Of a DNA stretch of 64,000 bases, positions 27,190-37,560 are shown piece after piece; position 1 is the first letter of the stretch, and each line of letters opens with the position of its first letter. The translations under genes and the position numbers were made by a program. The notes below the pieces were generated by a model. That model was not told the origin of the DNA, made no database searches, and worked only from the letters and a program-made list of their open reading frames with translations. Location of the stretch: contig OY804586.1 of NCBI GenBank assembly GCA_963680875.1, forward strand, positions 57,508,203 to 57,572,202, read 5' to 3'. This DNA is from Bathymodiolus brooksi. Taxonomy: Eukaryota > Mollusca > Bivalvia > Mytilida > Modiolidae.

Positions 27190-28530
27190 ACCAGAGGCTC
27201 CCAGGAGCCTGTAATCGCTCACCTGGATCAAAACTGCTTTCAATAACAACGCAACTGCACTGTGACGACCATCTTGGTGGGAGAGCGTGACTGCCAGACA
27301 CAATTTTGGAAGAGGACAATCCAATGACTATTCCATCACAGTTTGGTTCTAATTGAGCTACTGGTTCCAGACAAGATGGTTTTTATGTGAATTTCCCATA
27401 GGGTCCTCTGTTAAACTAAATACAGCTGTGCAGCCATCTTCGTCAGAGGGCGAGACCACCAGACACAATTTTGGAAGAGGACCATCCAATGGCTATTTTA
27501 TCAAAGTTTGGTTCCAATTGAGCAACTCACAGGTTCCAGACAAGAAGATGTGTATGTGAATTTCCCATCGGGTCCCAGAGTTGCAGATAAAAAAAAATCC
27601 TGTCAGACATTGGGTCCTGCAAGTAAGAGAGTTTTGCCAGACCTATCAACTTTTTGCCACACCTACTTTTTTTTAGAAATTTTTTAATATTTCACTTTCA
27701 ATACAGTATGATTAAAGGGACAATCTTAAAACCTTGACACAGCTAACGACTACTACGACCAGAATCAGATTAAGGATATTGCGAAAGGGAGGTTAGTCAC
27801 GGAGCCCACATTCAATTTAGATAACCCTGCAACATCAAATAATCAATACTTCATATTAGTAAAATTTTATTATTCCTCTAATGAGTATTTTGATATCAAG
27901 TCGTCTCATTTGTTTCAAACAATGTTTGTTCATTTTGTCCTTCCATTTTCGATTAAAGGACCGCCCCGGTCGCCTCTCCTTTTCATATGCCGACCTTTTG
28001 GCTTTTTTATTCTCTGTAGATAAATCGATAGGTAGTGGGTGCTTTTTTCCAGATTTAGACCCCTCCGTAAACTTAATTGGCCATGCAGCCATAACGGAAA
28101 TAATCAAATTACAATTTACAACGATTACCGATAGGATACGAAATAAAATCCGGAATGGGAACTGGTTCCCGAAATTTAGCATAAACAGAAAGGAACAGAA
28201 ATTTTTACCGATTTGCTTACGACTTTTGACTTTATTAACAATAATCAAAGATCCTTCGCTTAGGGGTCTAAGAGGTAACCAGGACCGACAGAAATTTGAT
28301 CTTTGACAGCCCCAAGCAGTAAAAATGTTTGCCGGTCATTAGGTCTGACACAAAGACGTCATTTGCCGGACCCTCTAAAATTCTGCCCCCTAGGTCCGAC
28401 AGGGCCGACGGTTAGCTGCATCTTTGGGTCCTATGTTAAGCTAAGTTCGGCTGTGAGGGCCATCATGGTCGAAGGGCCGAACCGCCGGACACATTTTTGG
28501 AAGATAACCATCCAATGACTATTTCATCAA
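27190..28530 (+). repeat. Array unit 10, partial, at the right edge of the array
   Basis: Unit homology continues through the inserted element and one core repeat. From about 28,530 the sequence skips one core repeat and follows a diverged version that is closest to the dispersed element at 37,561-39,762. This marks the true right border of the amplified region. Confidence 0.85.
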
Positions 28531-30097
28531 AATGTTGTTCTTATTGAGCAAATGGTTTCAGACAAGAAGATTTTTATGGGAATTTTCCATAGGGTCCTAT
28601 GTTAAATTAAGTTCGGCTGTGGTGGCCATCTTGGTCGGAGGTATGAAATGCCGGACACAATTTTAGAAGAGGACCACCCAAGGATCATTTCAGCAAATTT
28701 TGGTTGAGATTGGCTCAGTAGTTTCAGAGGAGAAGATTTATTTTTTATTCCATTTCCCCTTTTTTCTATTTTTAGCTTGGCGGCCATCTTGGTTGGAAGT
28801 CGGGATCACCGGACACAATTTTGGAAGGGGTCCATCCAAGGATCATTCCACCAAAGTTTGGTTGCAATTGGCCCAGTGGTTTCTGAGGAGAAGATTTTTA
28901 TGTGAATTTCCCATAGGGTCCTATGTTAAGCTAAGTTCGGCTGTGGGGGCCATCTTGGTCAAAGGACCGAATCGCCAGACATATTTTTGGAAGAGAACCA
29001 TCCAATGACTATTTCATCAAAATTTTGTTCTTATTGAGCAAATGGTTTCAGAAAAGAAGATTTTTATGGGAATTTCCCATAGGGTCCTATGTTAAATTAA
29101 GTTCGGCTGTGGCGGCCATATTGGTCGTAGTTCTGAAATGCCGAACACAGTTTTGGAAGAGGACCACCCAAGAATCATTTCAGCAAAATTTGGTTGAGAT
29201 TGGCTCAGTAGTTTCAGAGGAGAAGATTTTTTTTAAATTACATCCCCCCTTTTTTCTAATATGCATAATCGGTCAAAATCGGCAAAAGTTCAAAGTTCAT
29301 AAAAAATCCTGTAATATGTGTTTAAAAGCTCATCATTATGCTTTAACAGTTCAAATTTGGGCACATTCTGGCTTAAAATAGAACAGTTTTGGCCATTTGA
29401 AGAGAAATTTCTATTTTTAGGAATGGCGGCCATCTTGGATACAGGACGGCACTGCCAGACACAATTTTGAAAGGGGACCACCTAAGGACCATTCAGACAA
29501 AGCTTGGTTGAAATTGGCCTAGTGGTTTCCAACAAGAAGATTTTTAAATGATTTTTTGCTTATTTATGCCTAATTTGCATAATCGGTCAAAATGGCAAAA
29601 GTTCATAAAAAATCCCATAATATATGCTTATACAGTTCAAATTTGGGCACATTCTGGCTAAAAATAAAGCAGTTTTGGCCATTTGAAGAAATATATATTT
29701 CTAGTAATGGCGGCCATCTTGGATGGAGGGCAGGGCTGTCGGACACAATTTTGAAAAGGACCCACCCAGGGACCATCCCTGCCAGGTTTGGTTTAATTTG
29801 GTTCAGCGGTTTCAGAGAAGATTTAAATGTGATCTTTTATCAAAATATGCCTAATTTGCATAATCGGTATAAATCGGCTGAAAGAAAATTTTTTAGCTTG
29901 GCGGCCATCTTGGTTGAAAGTCGGGATCACCGGACACAATTTTGGAAGAGGGCCATCCAAGGACCATTCCACCAAAGTTTTGTTGCAATTGACCCAGTGG
30001 TTTCTGAGGAGAAGATTAAAATGTGAAATGTTGACGGACGGACGACGGACGAAAAGTGATGACAATAGCTCACATGGACTAAAGCCAGGTGAGCTAA
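28531..30097 (+). mobile_element. Body and 3' tail of the terminal pearl-like element
   Basis: Diverged ~160-bp cores continue. Each has a GGCCATCTTGG block, ACACAATTTTGGAAG, a CAAAGTTTGGTT block and TTTCAGAGGAGAAGA. They end in a GACGGACGGACGACGGACG tract (about 30,031-30,050) followed by a hairpin with arms AGCTCAC (30,067-30,073) and GTGAGCT (30,089-30,095), then CTAA-type sequence. Core arrays, an ACGG microsatellite and a terminal hairpin are the published build of bivalve pearl/CvA elements and of Helentron-related non-autonomous elements. Only this last copy has the tail. Confidence 0.8.
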
Positions 30098-30597
30098 AAA
30101 GGGAAATAACTCCAAAATGGGCAATGGGTAGATCTTGATATGCCGCACATTTTTGCAATTTAAAGTTAACCTTTTATCTCTTATAGTTTTTGAAATATAA
30201 GACGAAAAGTATTAATATTATACAAATTTGATGAAAAAAGGGCAATAACTCCAAGATGGGTAATCAGATTTACTTCAAAATTGCAGGGTAGGTAGATCTT
30301 GATGTGCTGATCATTTTTATCCCATATCAGATTTTTGATATTCTTAACGGTTTTTGAGTTTTTACCAAAAACCTGCAATTTTACCATATGTTCTATTTTT
30401 AGTAACAGCGGCCATGTTGGTTGGTGCAAAGCATCATCTGACACAATTTTGAAACTAGACACCCTAGTGATGATTCAGACCAAGTTTGGTTTCCATTGGT
30501 CTAGTACTTTCAGAGGAGAAGATTTTTGAAAAAGTTTACGACGTACGACGGACGCCAAGTGATGGCAATAGCTTAAGCAAGAGCTAAAAATGTTGCT
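30098..30597 (+). mobile_element. Decayed pearl-like fragment
   Basis: Holds two copies of a segment with GGTAGATCTTGATATG and TTATAGTTTTTGAAAT, also found at the end of every array unit, plus one core repeat (near 30,395-30,530). It closes with a degenerate ACGACGGACG tract and a broken hairpin ending GAGCTAAAAATG. The flank segment stops at GATGAA both here and just before each array head, so the array head appears fused to this element's internal sequence. Confidence 0.6.
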
Positions 30598-30724
30598 TCA
30601 TAAGAGTGTGTGTTCACTAAAGCCAATGTTTCATACAGATCATGTTTTATATGTAGAAAAACCCTACAAATGCAGACCCCAATGAAAATTTCTTTCTCAT
30701 CATGAATGAAGAAAACAAAATAAC

Positions 30725-31503
30725 TAGAACTGTGAGTAACCTCACTGAGTGATACCCCTCGCTTGCAATACTATGATGTTCAAACTTTGGAATACAGGTA
30801 TATTAGCAAGTTAATTATCTCCCCTTCTAAATTTTAGACAGCAACGGTATTCCTTCATGCACATCTGCAGGTTGTGTACTACATCTGTGTAAAGTTTCAT
30901 AAAAATTCAATAAGCAGTTTAGTAGGAGTTGCGCTTACAAGGTACATGCCCCCCCCCCTTTTCATGAAAGTATAAGTTCAATCACCTCCCCTTTTAAATT
31001 TTGGATAGCAACCATATTCCTTCATGCACATCTGCAGGTAGTGTACTACAACTGTGTAAAGTTTCACAAAACTCCAATAAGCCGCTTAGAAGAAGTTGCG
31101 CTTACAAGGTACACGACTCCCCTTTTCGTGAAAATATAAGTTGAATTATCTCCCCTTCTAAATTTTAGACAGCAACGGTATTCCTTCATGCACATCTGCA
31201 GGTTGTGTACTACAACTGTGTAAAGTTTCATAAAAATTCAATATCCAGTTTAGTTGGAGTTGCGCTTACAAGGTACATGCCCCCCCCCTTTTCGTGAAAG
31301 TATAAGTTGAATTATCTCCCCTTTTAAATTTTGGACAGCAACCATATTCCTTCATGCACATCTGCAGGTAGTGTACTACAAATGTGCAAAGTATCATAAA
31401 AATCCAATAAGTCGTTTAGGAGGAGTTGCGCTTACAAGGTACATGGACGGACGGACAGAGTGATTCCTATATACCCCCCAAAACTTTGTTTGCGGGGGGT
31501 ATA
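30725..31503 (+). mobile_element. Second pearl-like family: hairpin, four 165-bp cores, GGAC tract, hairpin
   Basis: Four tandem cores begin near 30,813, 30,979, 31,144 and 31,310 (period 165-166 bp; landmark GACAGCAACGGTATTCC at 30,837 and diverged equivalents). The left end has a small hairpin (GTGAG, TAAC, CTCAC) followed by ATACCCCTCGC. The right end has GGACGGACGGAC and then a perfect 10-bp stem, TATACCCCCC (31,470-31,479) with GGGGGGTATA (31,494-31,503). The outer ATACCCC...GC blocks form an inverted repeat. The core sequence is unrelated to the array family although the layout is the same. Confidence 0.75.
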
Positions 31504-31850
31504 ATACTATATTTTAAGACGACAGAAGATTGACAAATTGAAAGTGTGTTGAATACAGGCTTGAGCTCAAAACACCGTTAAAAACAAAAGTTATACCTTG
31601 AACTTTCTCTGTGTACTTAATACTCGACAAATATTATTCATAAATTATACATGTATGCTGTATGCACTAATCTGAACAGGTACAGGACGTTTCGTCCATA
31701 GTACCATTTCGTCCATAGTCGTTTCGGCCATAGTACCAGTTCGGTCACACTTTATAAAGACGTTTCGGCCATGGTTTTATATATGTTGTTTTATGTGTTA
31801 TTTATAACAATATTATGCATTAATAATCATATTGTATAAAAAAATAAACT

Positions 31851-33664
31851 AGAGGCTCAGGTGAGCTTGTATCGCTCACCTGACATAAATAAGTCCCCTT
31901 AAGAATGTCTGCATGCTGAATACATCTAAGTTACTATTCAAATCCCATACTGCCATAGGGTTCTATGTTAAAACTATGTCTGCTCATGGCAGCCATCTTG
32001 GATGGAGGTCGTGGTCACCGGACACAATTTTGAAAGTATACTACCCAAGGACCATCCATGACATGTTTGCTTTAAATTGGCTAACTGGTTTCAGAAGAGA
32101 AGACTTTTAAACAATTTTCCCATAGGGTCCTATGTTAAAAAAATGTCTGCTGACGGCGGCCATTTTGAACCGAGATCGGGATCACTGAACACAATTTTGG
32201 AAGTTGACCACCTAAGGACCATCGATGACATGTTTGCTATATTGGCTTACTAGTTTCAGAGAAGATTTTAAAACATTTTTTCCCATAGGGTCCTATGTTA
32301 AAACTACAGTATGTCTGCTGAAGGTGGCCATCTTGGATGGAGGTCAGGGTCACTGGACACAATTTTGAAAATTGACCACTTAAGGACCATCCATGCCATG
32401 TTTGCTTTAAATTGGCTTACTGGTTTCAGAGAAGAAGATTTTTAAATATATTTCCCATAGGGTCCTATGTTAAAACTATGTTCGCTGATGGTTGCCATCT
32501 TGGATGGAGATCGGGGTCACAGGACATAATTTTGAAAGTTGACCACCTAAGGACCATTCATCCCATGTTTGCTTTAAACTGACTTACTGGTTTCAGAGGA
32601 GAAGACTTTTAAACATTTTTTCCATAGGGTCCTATGTTAAAATTAAGTCGAGTCATGGTGGCCATCTTGAATTTCCGATCAGGAAACGATTCACAAGTTT
32701 AGTACAGGACCACCCAATTATCATTCCTGCAAAGTCACAGTTCAATTGGCTTAGTGGTTTCTAACAAGAAGATTTTTTAAATTTCGACCAATCAGAACAC
32801 ATTATGGGCCCTGGCAGCCATGTTGGATTTCCGATCAGCGCCAAAAACAAAAATCCTGTATATGACCATCCAATGAACATTTCTGCCAAGTTTGATTCAA
32901 ATCTGTTTTGTGGTTTCAGAAAAAAAGATGAAAATGTGAAATTCCCATAGGGTCCAAAGTTAAACTAATTCGAGTCATGGCTGCCATCTTGAATTTCCGA
33001 TCAGCAAACGATTCACAAGTTTAGTACAGGACCACTCGATGATCATTCCTGCAAAGTCACAAATCAATTGGCTTAGTGGTTTCTAACAAGAAGATTTTTA
33101 AAATTTCAACCAATCAGAACACATTATGGACCCTGGCAGCCATGTTGGATTTCCAATCAGTGCCAAAAACCAAAATCTTGTATATGACCATCCAGTGAAC
33201 ATTTCTGCCAAGTTTGGTTCAAATCTGTTTTGTGGTTTCAGAAAAAAAGATGAAAATGTGAAATTCCCATAGGGTCCAATGTTAAACTAAGTCGAGTCAT
33301 GGCGGCTATCTTGAATTTCCGATCGGCAAACGATTCACAATTTTAGTACAGGACCACCCAATGATCATTCCTGCAAAGTCACAATTCAATTGACTTAGTG
33401 GTTTCTGACAAGAAGATTTTAAAAATTTCGACCAATCAGAACACATTATGGACCCTGGCAGCCATGTTGGATTTCAAATCAGCACCAGAAACACAAATCT
33501 GGTAGAGGACTATCCAGTGAACATTTCTGGCAAGTTTGGCTGATTTCTGTTCAGCGGTTTCAGAGAAGAAGATTTAAATGTGAAAAGCTAACGAACGGAC
33601 GGACGGACGGACGGACGACGGACGCTTACCCATGACAAAAGCTCACCTATGGCCAGGTGAGCTA
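31851..33664 (+). mobile_element. Complete pearl-like element with a hairpin at each end
   Basis: The 5' hairpin has perfect 9-bp arms CAGGTGAGC (31,858-31,866) and GCTCACCTG (31,874-31,882). The 3' hairpin has arms AGCTCACCT (33,640-33,648) and AGGTGAGCT (33,655-33,663), followed by AATAA. Between them are five ~155-170-bp cores marked by CCATAGGGTCC (near 31,963, 32,119, 32,284, 32,454 and 32,622). A second core type follows, with a ~322-bp double period (landmark CGATTCACAA near 32,688, 33,008 and 33,331). An ACGG tract runs from about 33,594 to 33,624. No protein-coding capacity is visible. Confidence 0.8.
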
Positions 33665-33674
33665 ATAAAAAATT

Positions 33675-34700
33675 GAAAAACGATATAGTTTAGCAAATAT
33701 TATCACTATTCTTCTTTTCCCAATCGCGGCGATGTGCAGGTCCACATGAAGAGAAGAAATCAAAATCTACGTTTTACATAATTTTAAGTCTTATAAATCT
33801 AGATTTAATAACCATTTTGGGTGATACTATACAGAGTCAACTAGAGTCTACTAGAGTCAACTACTGAAATAACGCAAAATAAACATGTAAAAGTATTGCA
33901 TTACTTTATAGATGATATTAAATGACTTAAATGATATTTATAAGTTAATTTTATTGATGTTTTAGTTCTCACGGAGTGAAAATATAAAAGAAAGATCGGT
34001 GCGATTTACTTCCTGTTTACCAAAATAGAAACGAGTAACTTTTATACGAAATACTTTTAAGAACTCAATAAACAAATGATTTTTTGTTATGAATAAAGGT
34101 TTATATTACACAATACAGTGATTTTCAGCTTTTTCTGGTCTGAAATACTCAAATACTATTTATGAGTTATTTGGGAAAAATAATATTTCATATCTCAGTC
34201 GAAAAGAACTATAAAAGTTACTCGTCTCTATTTTGGCAAAACGGAAGTAAATCGCGCCGATATTTCTTGCATGATTTTCACTCTGTGAGAACTAAAACAT
34301 CAATAAAATTAACCTATAAATATCATTTAAGTCATTTAATATCAACTACAAAGTAATGCAATATACTTTTACATGTTTATTTTGCGTTATTTCAGTAGTT
34401 GACTCTAGTCGACTCTGCTTAGTATCACCGACCATTTTCAGTACTTTATTTTAAAAAAGAATGATTTAACAAATATTATCATTGTTCTTCTTTTCCCAAT
34501 CGCTGCCATTTGCAGATCGACACGAAGAAAAGAAGTCATAATCTACAATTTACTTAGTTTTGAGTGTTACCTATATGAAAATCTGGAATTAATCATCATT
34601 TTCTGTACTTTATTACAATTTTTTTTTATTTAAAACGATATATTTTAGCAAATATTATCATTGTTCTTCTTTTCCCAATTGCGGCGATTTGCAGATCTGA
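33675..34700 (+). repeat. Tandem ~165-bp repeat, about 2.4 copies, split by the foldback
   Basis: The landmark ATTCTTCTTTTCCCAATCGC and its variants occur near 33,708, 34,486 and 34,662. Copy 1 is cut at 33,818 by the foldback and resumes at 34,439. Copy 2 is whole (about 34,459-34,628). Copy 3 is truncated. Confidence 0.75.
33819..34430. mobile_element. 612-bp foldback element with 8-bp target duplication
   Basis: Two arms of about 220 bp (33,819 to ~34,050 and ~34,200 to 34,430) are inverted copies with few differences, separated by about 150 bp of AT-rich DNA. The ends are GGGTGATACT and, on the other strand, CGGTGATACT. ACCATTTT is duplicated at 33,811-33,818 and 34,431-34,438. A tandem copy of the host sequence at 34,595-34,602 (ATCATTTT, followed by CTGTACTTTATT) lacks the insertion. 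An 8-bp duplication points to hAT-type mobilisation, which is inference; no transposase is present. Confidence 0.85.
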
Positions 34701-34732
34701 AAATCGTGGCGATTGAGAGAAGAAGAATAATG

Positions 34733-34775
34733 GGGCCCTGATTTGGTTAATAAACTTATTACTATTTCGATATAA
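34733..34775 (+). repeat. Short fragment, possible retroelement 3' end
   Basis: GGGGCCCTGATTTGGTTAAT followed by AAACTTATTACTATTTC recurs on the opposite strand at about 37,303-37,340, where it has a (TTTCTA)-like tail. A shared end with a simple tail suggests the 3' terminus of a LINE or SINE. Too little remains to classify it. Confidence 0.4.
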
Positions 34776-35339
34776 TAATTTGCTTATATTAATCATGAAA
34801 TTTCGGAATATTAATTTTTTAAACCATTTGATGATTAATGATCAATATAAACTAGATATTGTAGATCAACTTGTTAATTGTAGGACAATAAAATGTAATT
34901 ATGTTCATTACTTCATGATAATTAGCAATTATTTATTGTTCGATCTGACTATCTCCTGCATAAAAAAATTCAAATATTCATAAATTTGTCACAAGACTCA
35001 AGAGTAATCGAAATGATCAATTTTATAACTATTATAAACGGGAGGGTTTAAAACCGGGACAGGTATTTTTCATTAATTTATATAAGGTATAACTTTTGAA
35101 CGGAATGAGATATTTTCATGATGTAAATTCCATAATAAAGAAGAGATTAAAGGTTTTAAGTTGATATAACGTTTTTCTTTTAATATTGACATTTGATACC
35201 CGATTGTGGCAGGACAGTATTTTTCAAATCACGGAAATGACGATAAATTGTATCAAAATTTTTGTTTTGATCACGTATAACTCTTTTTAAATCAAATGTG
35301 TGTCAAATAAATGTTACACCATTTTAAAGCTTATATGAT

Positions 35340-35605
35340 ATGCGTACATGTAATTACCACGATTACTATAAAAATAATTCCACTAAGAATAGATACTAAA
35401 AAGAACAGACTACGACACTCGGTTTTTTCATCCATACTTCCGAAAATAACAAAGTAAATAAATGGTCAGTCATCTCGACACCAATATGTAATGCGTATAT
35501 GTATCACTGTGATGTGTATTACCATGATTAATTTTTAAAAAATCCCCTAATAATCCATACTAAAGTACAGACTACGACACTCAGTTTCTTCATCCATACT
35601 TATTA
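35340..35605 (+). repeat. Diverged direct duplication
   Basis: AGACTACGACACTC, then TTCATCCATACTT, occurs at about 35,407-35,441 and 35,568-35,602, each preceded by a GTATTACCA-type block. This is a ~160-bp tandem duplication just inside the right end of the 4-kb element. Confidence 0.6.
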
Positions 35606-35696
35606 AATATAAACTATGGCCGAAATGGTTTGTGGACGAAACGTACTATGGCCGAACCGGAGTGTGGACGAAACGTCTCGAAAGCATCTGAACAGG

Positions 35697-37130
35697 CAGA
35701 AAAGTGATCAAGTTGCATTGGTAAAAAAAAAAAAAAACTAAACACTGTATTGATTCTATCGCAGATAAATTATCAACACAATCTACTTTAAGTCCTGATC
35801 TAAGAATATAAAACTAATACATACAAATCTGCATATAATTCTTGGGCCTGGGTCGAGATAAAAAAAAAAAAAAAAAAATGCAGATAAAATATTTACGAAC
35901 TAAATATGCAGCAAGGTTAATTGTGACCCACTTATATGCCCTAACGGCCCGGTGGCTGCGACAGTCGCATGGCAATTATAAACTGCTGTCAATCAGGGTG
36001 AAACGTTGACACACTGGGGCACAGTAGTTCTAAAATGGATTATACATGATAATTGTGTTTGTATGTTTTACCTCTTACCAGAAAAACTATCGTTATATCA
36101 TTATGATTAAAATAAGAGAGAAAAAAGTAAGCTGCATGTTCCCCATGTTTTGTTTACAGAATTAACTTCTGGTATACTATTCCGAGTCGACCTTGGATCG
36201 GAGGGTTTTGATTGGTCGACATTACATATATAACTTTATGCAAATTAGCCATGTGAACGTGTTTATCGCATACCAAGACTTTATAACTTATAATTTCAAA
36301 AACTTATAAGGCATTAATTTAATGAAAGAAAAAAAAACAACACCATATAAAGAAAAGTGTCACAACTTCTAAATAAAGTAAACAAAGAAGAAAAAAAAAT
36401 AGAATAAAAAATTAAAAACTACAGTTTCAAAAATAGAGAGAAAGCATCAAACTTTAATATAAACAATACGTCAAATATATAAATGTATGTAAATACAAAA
36501 AAAAATAATAATCTGGAAAATTCCCTTTTTTTATTACCGTTAATGTTCACTATTTCACATGTCCGTAGAAAAAAATCAACACTGAAGACTGTAAAAAATG
36601 AGACAAAGGGATGAACTTTATTAAGTTATTTTGTCCTCAGGTAAACAAACGGGTACTCTTTCATGTAGACAAGTTTTGTCTTTCTTGCGATTATACCAGG
36701 TTAGCAAAACTTTACATTTCATAATTCGCCCGGCTCGTTTATGAAATTATCAAAAAAAATTTCACTCTGTTTTACTCCTGAACCATTTAAATGTCAAAGT
36801 AAAATGTTCACTCGTAAATTCTTGGGATTTTTCAGATGCCATTCTTACTAACACTTTCAATGGATTATTGACATTGTTTATGCTAATTTCATTACTGACC
36901 TATATTGTCTATATTTCATAAACGTTTGCTTCATTACCATGCCTATTCATTAAAATAAAAAAAGCGAAAAAGTTATCCGGAAACTCATACTGTGTAAACA
37001 AAACTTTACATTTCTCCATTTTTTTCTCGTTCCTTCACTTTATGAAATATAAAATTACATACATTGCTGCTGTATCAATCTCTTTATCTTTGTCAGGAAC
37101 ATCTGAAAACCAAACATTTGATGATAATAG
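35697..37130. other. AT-rich intergenic DNA, no feature recognised
   Basis: Contains poly-A runs (near 35,727 and 35,862) and short A-rich tracts around 36,330-36,500. I see no convincing ORF, splice-bounded exon, inverted repeat or tandem repeat. Confidence 0.6.
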
Positions 37131-37134
37131 ATAG

Positions 37135-37345
37135 AATGACTTAATAAACGTAAGAGAAACAGAATGGACAATCCACAGAAACTGGCAACATATATTGGGT
37201 ACACAAGACACAAGACGAAGACAAACAAAACACAACACAATTACTAACACTACAGTATGTGGTCAAACGTATTGCCACATGTAAAAAAATACCTATAGAA
37301 ATAGAAATAGAAATAAGTTTATTAACCAAATCAGGGCCCCAGTAT
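37135..37345 (-). repeat. Dispersed repeat fragment, minus strand
   Basis: Read on the minus strand, it has CTTGTGTACCC, a TTGCCAGTTTCTGTGGATTG block, and then the GGGGCCCTGATTTGG end. The first part is related to plus-strand sequence at 63,459-63,510. Related blocks at distant sites indicate a dispersed retroelement-like family; the hydrophobic ORF across it is not convincing. Confidence 0.4.
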
Positions 37346-37560
37346 CAAAGGGCATATACAAATAACAATTATGATTGATACACAACAACAATACATCAAC
37401 CAAAACAATATTTTTTCAATAAATTATTGTGAAGTCATTTCTGGATAGATTTTAACAAATTTTACACCAAAACATTCAGAATTGTCTATATTTTGACTGT
37501 TTATTTGCTCATTATGTCTATATGAGTGGTTTTTATTTGTACATAATTTAAACATAACAA

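Larger units (their letters stand above)
1..28530 (+). repeat. Tandem array of a 2.69-kb repeat unit, about 10.5 copies
   Basis: The same sequence recurs head to tail, with unit heads near 2678, 5368, 8054, 10743, 13435, 16121, 18810, 21814, 24500 and 27190. Spacing is 2,686-2,692 bp, except one unit of 3,004 bp. The array enters the window already inside a unit (base 1 is base 11 of the head), so it extends further left. Each unit has a hairpin head (AGGCTCC, CA, GGAGCCT), diverged ~160-bp core repeats carrying GCCATCTTGG, an 851-bp inserted element, more core repeats, and a ~160-bp segment joining to the next head. Units differ by single bases and small indels only. No unit contains the ACGG tract or 3' hairpin that ends the terminal copy near 30,097. 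This is a satellite built from a dispersed element; assembly could have altered the copy number. Confidence 0.95.
31681..35686. mobile_element. About 4.0-kb nested element flanked by a 10-bp direct repeat
   Basis: TCTGAACAGG occurs at 31,671-31,680 and again at 35,687-35,696. Just inside lie opposite-strand copies of a CGTTTCGTCC / CGGCCATAGTAC motif: GGACGTTTCGTCCATAGTAC on the left, and GTGTGGACGAAACGTC with ACTATGGCCGAACC on the right. This suits a DNA transposon with internally repetitive terminal inverted repeats. A 9-10-bp duplication is typical of MULE-type elements, but the outermost bases of the two ends do not match well. It holds no transposase ORF and has itself been filled by later insertions. 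Confidence 0.55.

Noticed and set aside
1..28530. Array as a pure assembly artefact
   Set aside because: Units carry distinct private variants and one has a 313-bp recombinant, which a simple duplicated-contig error would not create. Copy number may still be wrong.
31851..33664. Canonical Helitron
   Set aside because: The 3' hairpin and CTAA-like end are suggestive, but there is no clear TC start, no A-T host junction that can be confirmed, and no Rep/helicase coding sequence. A Helentron-related origin is possible but was not claimed.
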